Assembly (NCBI RefSeq): GCF_000196175.1
Contig: NC_005363.1
Coordinates: 3,348,001-3,412,000, forward strand
DNA length: 64,000 nt
Direction: 5' to 3'
Source: Bdellovibrio bacteriovorus HD100
GTDB lineage: Bacteria > Bdellovibrionota > Bdellovibrionia > Bdellovibrionales > Bdellovibrionaceae
The notes beneath the pieces were generated by a model. That model saw only the letters and a program-made list of their open reading frames with translations, made no database searches and was not told where the DNA came from. Of this stretch, positions 61,570-64,000 are shown piece after piece. The stretch's first letter is position 1. Each line of letters starts with the position of its first letter. Position numbers and translations under genes: made by a program.

Positions 61570-62259
61570 TTAAACCAGGTTCCAGTTGATTTCGCCAATA
61601 CCCTTGGATTTCAGATAGGCATTGGTTTTGGAGAAGGGCTTGGTCCCAAAGAATCCGCGGTGAGCGGACAGCGGTGATGGATGCACGGCCTCAAGCACCA
61701 GGTGTTTTTTGCGATCCACGAAGGACGCTTTTTTCTGTGCGTAAGAACCCCACAGAATGAACACAAGATTTTCTTTTTCTTCGTTCAGCACGTGGATGAT
61801 CTTATCGGTGAACTCTTCCCAGCCCTTGCCTTGATGGGCAGCGGCTTTTCCGTCCTCGACTGTCAGCACGGCATTTAGCAACAACACACCTTCTTGAGCC
61901 CACTTGGTCAAGGAGCCACTTTGTGGAATGGTCGCGCCCACGTCGTCGTGAAGCTCTTTAAAGATGTTTCTAAGAGACGGAGGAAAACGAACGCCGTCTT
62001 GCACAGAAAAACAAAGTCCGTGCGCCTGACCAGGGCCATGATAAGGATCCTGCCCGACGATCACCACTTTCACTTTGTCAAAAGGAGTCAGATTCATCGC
62101 CGCGAAGTAGTCATCGCCATGGGGATAAATTGTTTTACCCGCTTTGTATTCAGCAGATAAAAATTTATTCAGCTTCTGCATGCGCTCGGTTTCAAATTCG
62201 AGATGCAGATGCTGCTTCCAAGATGAGTCTAATTTGATTTCTGAGTTAATATTTTCCAT
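61570..62259 (-). CDS. ung: Uracil-DNA glycosylase
   Basis: Removes uracil from DNA. Starting at ATG 62259 the protein is 229 residues, the same as E. coli Ung; open frame extends 33 codons upstream without conserved sequence. Catalytic aspartate is in VGQDPYHGPGQAHGLCF, the uracil-contact segment is LLLNAVLTVEDG, and the histidine loop is HPSPLSAHRGFFG. Family 1 enzyme with all motifs. Monocistronic, divergent from the next gene. Confidence 0.96.
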   Translation of the reverse strand: MENINSEIKLDSSWKQHLHLEFETERMQKLNKFLSAEYKAGKTIYPHGDDYFAAMNLTPFDKVKVVIVGQDPYHGPGQAHGLCFSVQDGVRFPPSLRNIFKELHDDVGATIPQSGSLTKWAQEGVLLLNAVLTVEDGKAAAHQGKGWEEFTDKIIHVLNEEKENLVFILWGSYAQKKASFVDRKKHLVLEAVHPSPLSAHRGFFGTKPFSKTNAYLKSKGIGEINWNLV

Positions 62260-62407
62260 CTCAATCTGACACAGGTCCATGGTCCAGGTTCGGGATTCTA
62301 ATGCAAACCTATTCGATTTCAAATTATTTTTTCGGTGCCAGTCTTCTTGACCAGACAAAATTCGACCCCATTGTTACACTATAACTACGAGGAAAAGGAG
62401 GCCGCCT

Positions 62408-62809
62408 ATGACGACCCTTCTCAACCCCACCATTGAGCTTATTGAGCAAAATCCTGAGGTTAAGTCCTTTATCTACCAGCAGATCGCAGAGTTTGAACAC
62501 TTTGTGACTCCACAGACTGTGGTTGCGGTAGTAGCCCGGGATCCCCGAAAACTTGCGCTCCAGTATGAAACAGACGGGCGCGAATTCACCCGCGAGGGTC
62601 TGAAGAAACTGTATCGTATTGCCATCGTCTTAAACGAGGGCGGCGCGAAGGCAGAGGCTGAAGGCGTCCACGAGGATATCTTCGAAGCCATTAGGCTTGC
62701 TAAAGACAATCTGATGCAAAAGCTGGTGGCGATTCAGGATTCCGTGGTCAGTCAGCAAGACCGAATCATCGAAATCAATCATTACTTGCAACATCCGGTT
62801 CTTCATTAA
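62408..62809 (+). CDS. Conserved cytoplasmic protein of unknown function
   Basis: A 133-residue protein with a very strong ribosome site (AAAGGAGG) six to seven bases before the ATG, so it is probably well expressed. It is mainly helical and charged, with no signal peptide, cysteine or known motif. The upstream region has a good -10 element, TATAAC at 62380-62385, but no clear -35. It is probably cotranscribed with the aldo/keto reductase 29 bases downstream. I do not recognise a family. Confidence 0.6.
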   Translation: MTTLLNPTIELIEQNPEVKSFIYQQIAEFEHFVTPQTVVAVVARDPRKLALQYETDGREFTREGLKKLYRIAIVLNEGGAKAEAEGVHEDIFEAIRLAKDNLMQKLVAIQDSVVSQQDRIIEINHYLQHPVLH

Positions 62810-62838
62810 GATAATGGGGCTTCTGCAAGGAGGCCCCG

Positions 62839-63795
62839 ATGTTCAATCCCAATATGCCTTACCGCAGCGTTGGCCGTTGCGGTCTTAAAATCGGCACCTA
62901 TTCTCTGGGTGGATGGACCACCTTTGGTGGCACCGTCAAAGACTTCACTTCCGTCCGCAGCATTCTGCGCCTGGCTTATGAAGCCGGAATCAATTTCTTC
63001 GACATCGCCGACATCTACGCCAAAGGCGAATCCGAACGCATCATGGGCGGCGCTTTAAAAGATTTCCCCCGCCACGAGCTGGTGATTTCATCAAAAGTCT
63101 TCTGGCCGATGAGTGAAGACATCAACGACAAGGGTCTTTCCCGCAAACACATTCTGGAATCCGTGAACAAGTCTTTGCAACGAATCGGCACGGACTATCT
63201 GGATATTTATTTCTGCCATCGTTATGACCCCGAAACCCCGGTGGAAGAAACCGTGCGCATCATGGATGACCTCATTCATCACGGAAAGATTCTGTACTGG
63301 GGAACCAGCGAATGGACCGCAGAACAGATTCAGGAAGCCATGGATATCTGTGACAAGGGTGGTTACTACAAACCGCAAGTCGAACAGCCCCAATACAACC
63401 TGCTTGTACGCGACAAGTTTGAAACCAATGTGCAACCCAAAGCCCAACAACACGGCATGGGCCTGGTCACTTGGTCTCCGTTAGCGTCTGGCATGCTGAC
63501 CGGAAAATACGACAAAGGCGTCAGCGAAGGACGCCTGTCGCGCATCGACTGGCTGAAGGACACCTTCTATACCGAAAAGAACAGTCAGCGCGTGTGGGAA
63601 CTTAAAGGCATCGCCGACAAACTAGAATGCAGCCGCACGCAGTTGGCACTGGCATGGACCGCCGCCCAACCGGGCGTCAGCAGCGTGATCCTTGGTGCCA
63701 CCAGCATCGAACAACTGCAGGAAAATCTGGGCGCCCTGAAGGTTGAAATCACACCCGAGATCGACAAAGACATTAAAAAGATTTTCGCTTACTAA
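62839..63795 (+). CDS. Aldo/keto reductase
   Basis: A 318-residue NADPH-dependent oxidoreductase. The catalytic tetrad is visible: D and Y in FFDIADIYAKGESERIMGG, shown as FDIADIYAKGESE, K in VISSKVFWP and H in YFCHRYDP. The C-terminal GATSIEQLQENLGAL contacts the adenosine phosphate. It is nearest to the voltage-gated potassium channel beta-subunit-like group of aldo/keto reductases. The ribosome site AAGGAGG (62827-62833) partly pairs with GGGGC (62816-62820), a possible mild control of translation. A terminator follows. Confidence 0.93.
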   Translation: MFNPNMPYRSVGRCGLKIGTYSLGGWTTFGGTVKDFTSVRSILRLAYEAGINFFDIADIYAKGESERIMGGALKDFPRHELVISSKVFWPMSEDINDKGLSRKHILESVNKSLQRIGTDYLDIYFCHRYDPETPVEETVRIMDDLIHHGKILYWGTSEWTAEQIQEAMDICDKGGYYKPQVEQPQYNLLVRDKFETNVQPKAQQHGMGLVTWSPLASGMLTGKYDKGVSEGRLSRIDWLKDTFYTEKNSQRVWELKGIADKLECSRTQLALAWTAAQPGVSSVILGATSIEQLQENLGALKVEITPEIDKDIKKIFAY

Positions 63796-63806
63796 TGAGA
63801 CACACC

Positions 63807-63835
63807 GAAAGGCTGCTGCCCCCCCGCAGCCTTTT
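63807..63835 (+). terminator. Terminator after the aldo/keto reductase
   Basis: AAAGGCTGC (63808-63816) pairs perfectly with GCAGCCTTT (63826-63834), followed by TCCCTT. The T run is short. Confidence 0.7.
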
Positions 63836-63889
63836 CCCTTCACTGCTATTTGACTGTACCCGCCGCACTCAATCTTTCAGAATAGATCA

Positions 63890-64000
63890 ATGATCAAGCG
63901 ACTTAAAGCATTCTTAATGTACATCTTGGTATTTGTAGGCGGAATCTTGGCAGCTTGGGCCTTTTGGTTAGAACCAAGCTCTCTCACCACCCAAAGATAT
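63890..64000 (+). CDS. Start of a membrane-anchored protein, possibly a metallophosphoesterase (cut by the window end)
   Basis: ATG 63890 opens a frame of 37 codons to the edge: MIKRLKAFLMYILVFVGGIL, then AAWAFWLEPSSLTTQRY. One membrane helix followed by a W-L-EP-x-x-L-x-T-x-R pattern is how many YkuE-like metallophosphoesterases begin, but no catalytic motif is inside the window. TTGACT at 63850-63855 could be a -35 element. Confidence 0.5.
   Translation, partial: MIKRLKAFLMYILVFVGGILAAWAFWLEPSSLTTQRY

Noticed and set aside
1-64000. tRNA, rRNA, CRISPR, insertion sequence, prophage or integration site
   Set aside because: I read intergenic regions for cloverleaf, repeat-spacer and transposase signals and saw none; the phage-like modules are confined to one fibre gene.

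Overview
The window looks like chromosome of a Bdellovibrio-type predatory bacterium (B. bacteriovorus or a close relative). The reasons are the coding style (dense, about half GC, many start/stop overlaps), the number of secreted proteases and hydrolases, a PBP4-type peptidase, and above all a 653-residue secreted fibre protein built like the mosaic adhesive trimer (MAT) fibres described in Bdellovibrio. I recognised no tRNA, rRNA, CRISPR array, IS element, prophage or origin. The species call is inference; no ribosomal marker is present.

Layout. 0-3.7 kb: ureohydrolase (-), then mutY and two exported proteins (+). 3.9-8.4 kb: an LpxR-like outer-membrane protein, a short solute-binding protein and, tail to tail with it, the MAT-like fibre gene, whose leader carries a terminator-like hairpin. 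8.4-19.3 kb: a nearly complete haem locus, hemB (-) divergent from hemA-hemC/D-hemL-[histidine kinase-response regulator]-hemE-hemN-hemG-hemH (+), with almost every junction overlapping. 19.3-29.5 kb: lrgAB, a dacB-type PBP4, an ankyrin protein, a DEAD-box helicase, a hydrolase, pcnB, a receiver-like/cNMP-binding protein and an S9 lipoprotein peptidase. 29.6-34.4 kb: cheA-cheR-cheB (-) divergent from cheW (+). 34.6-45.4 kb: small exported proteins, a papain-like protease with a DUF333-like partner, transketolase, adenosine deaminase, gamma-glutamyltranspeptidase, a structured intergenic island, prolyl iminopeptidase and two tandem S1 lipoprotein proteases.

45.4-62.4 kb is a chorismate/menaquinone region. 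menF-menD-menH (-) is divergent from aroF (DAHP synthase) and menG/ubiE (+). A protease with a beta-barrel-like tail, two lipoproteins and a two-component pair follow. Then comes a minus-strand operon of two small exported proteins, aroB, aroA, a trifunctional aroK-aroD-aroE fusion, aroC and menB. Together these cover DAHP to chorismate and several menaquinone steps; menC, menE and menA are not in the window. The order aroB-aroA-aroK-aroD-aroE is the domain order of the fungal pentafunctional AROM protein, and aroB is broken by a frameshift in this sequence. The window ends with ung, a conserved small protein, an aldo/keto reductase and the start of a probable membrane-anchored metallophosphoesterase.

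Most noteworthy: the AROM-like operon and its frameshifted aroB, the MAT-like fibre with its leader terminator, the two-component system inside the haem operon, the protease/beta-barrel fusion, the papain-like/DUF333 pair, and a roughly 130-base intergenic element that can form two mutually exclusive hairpins upstream of pip.
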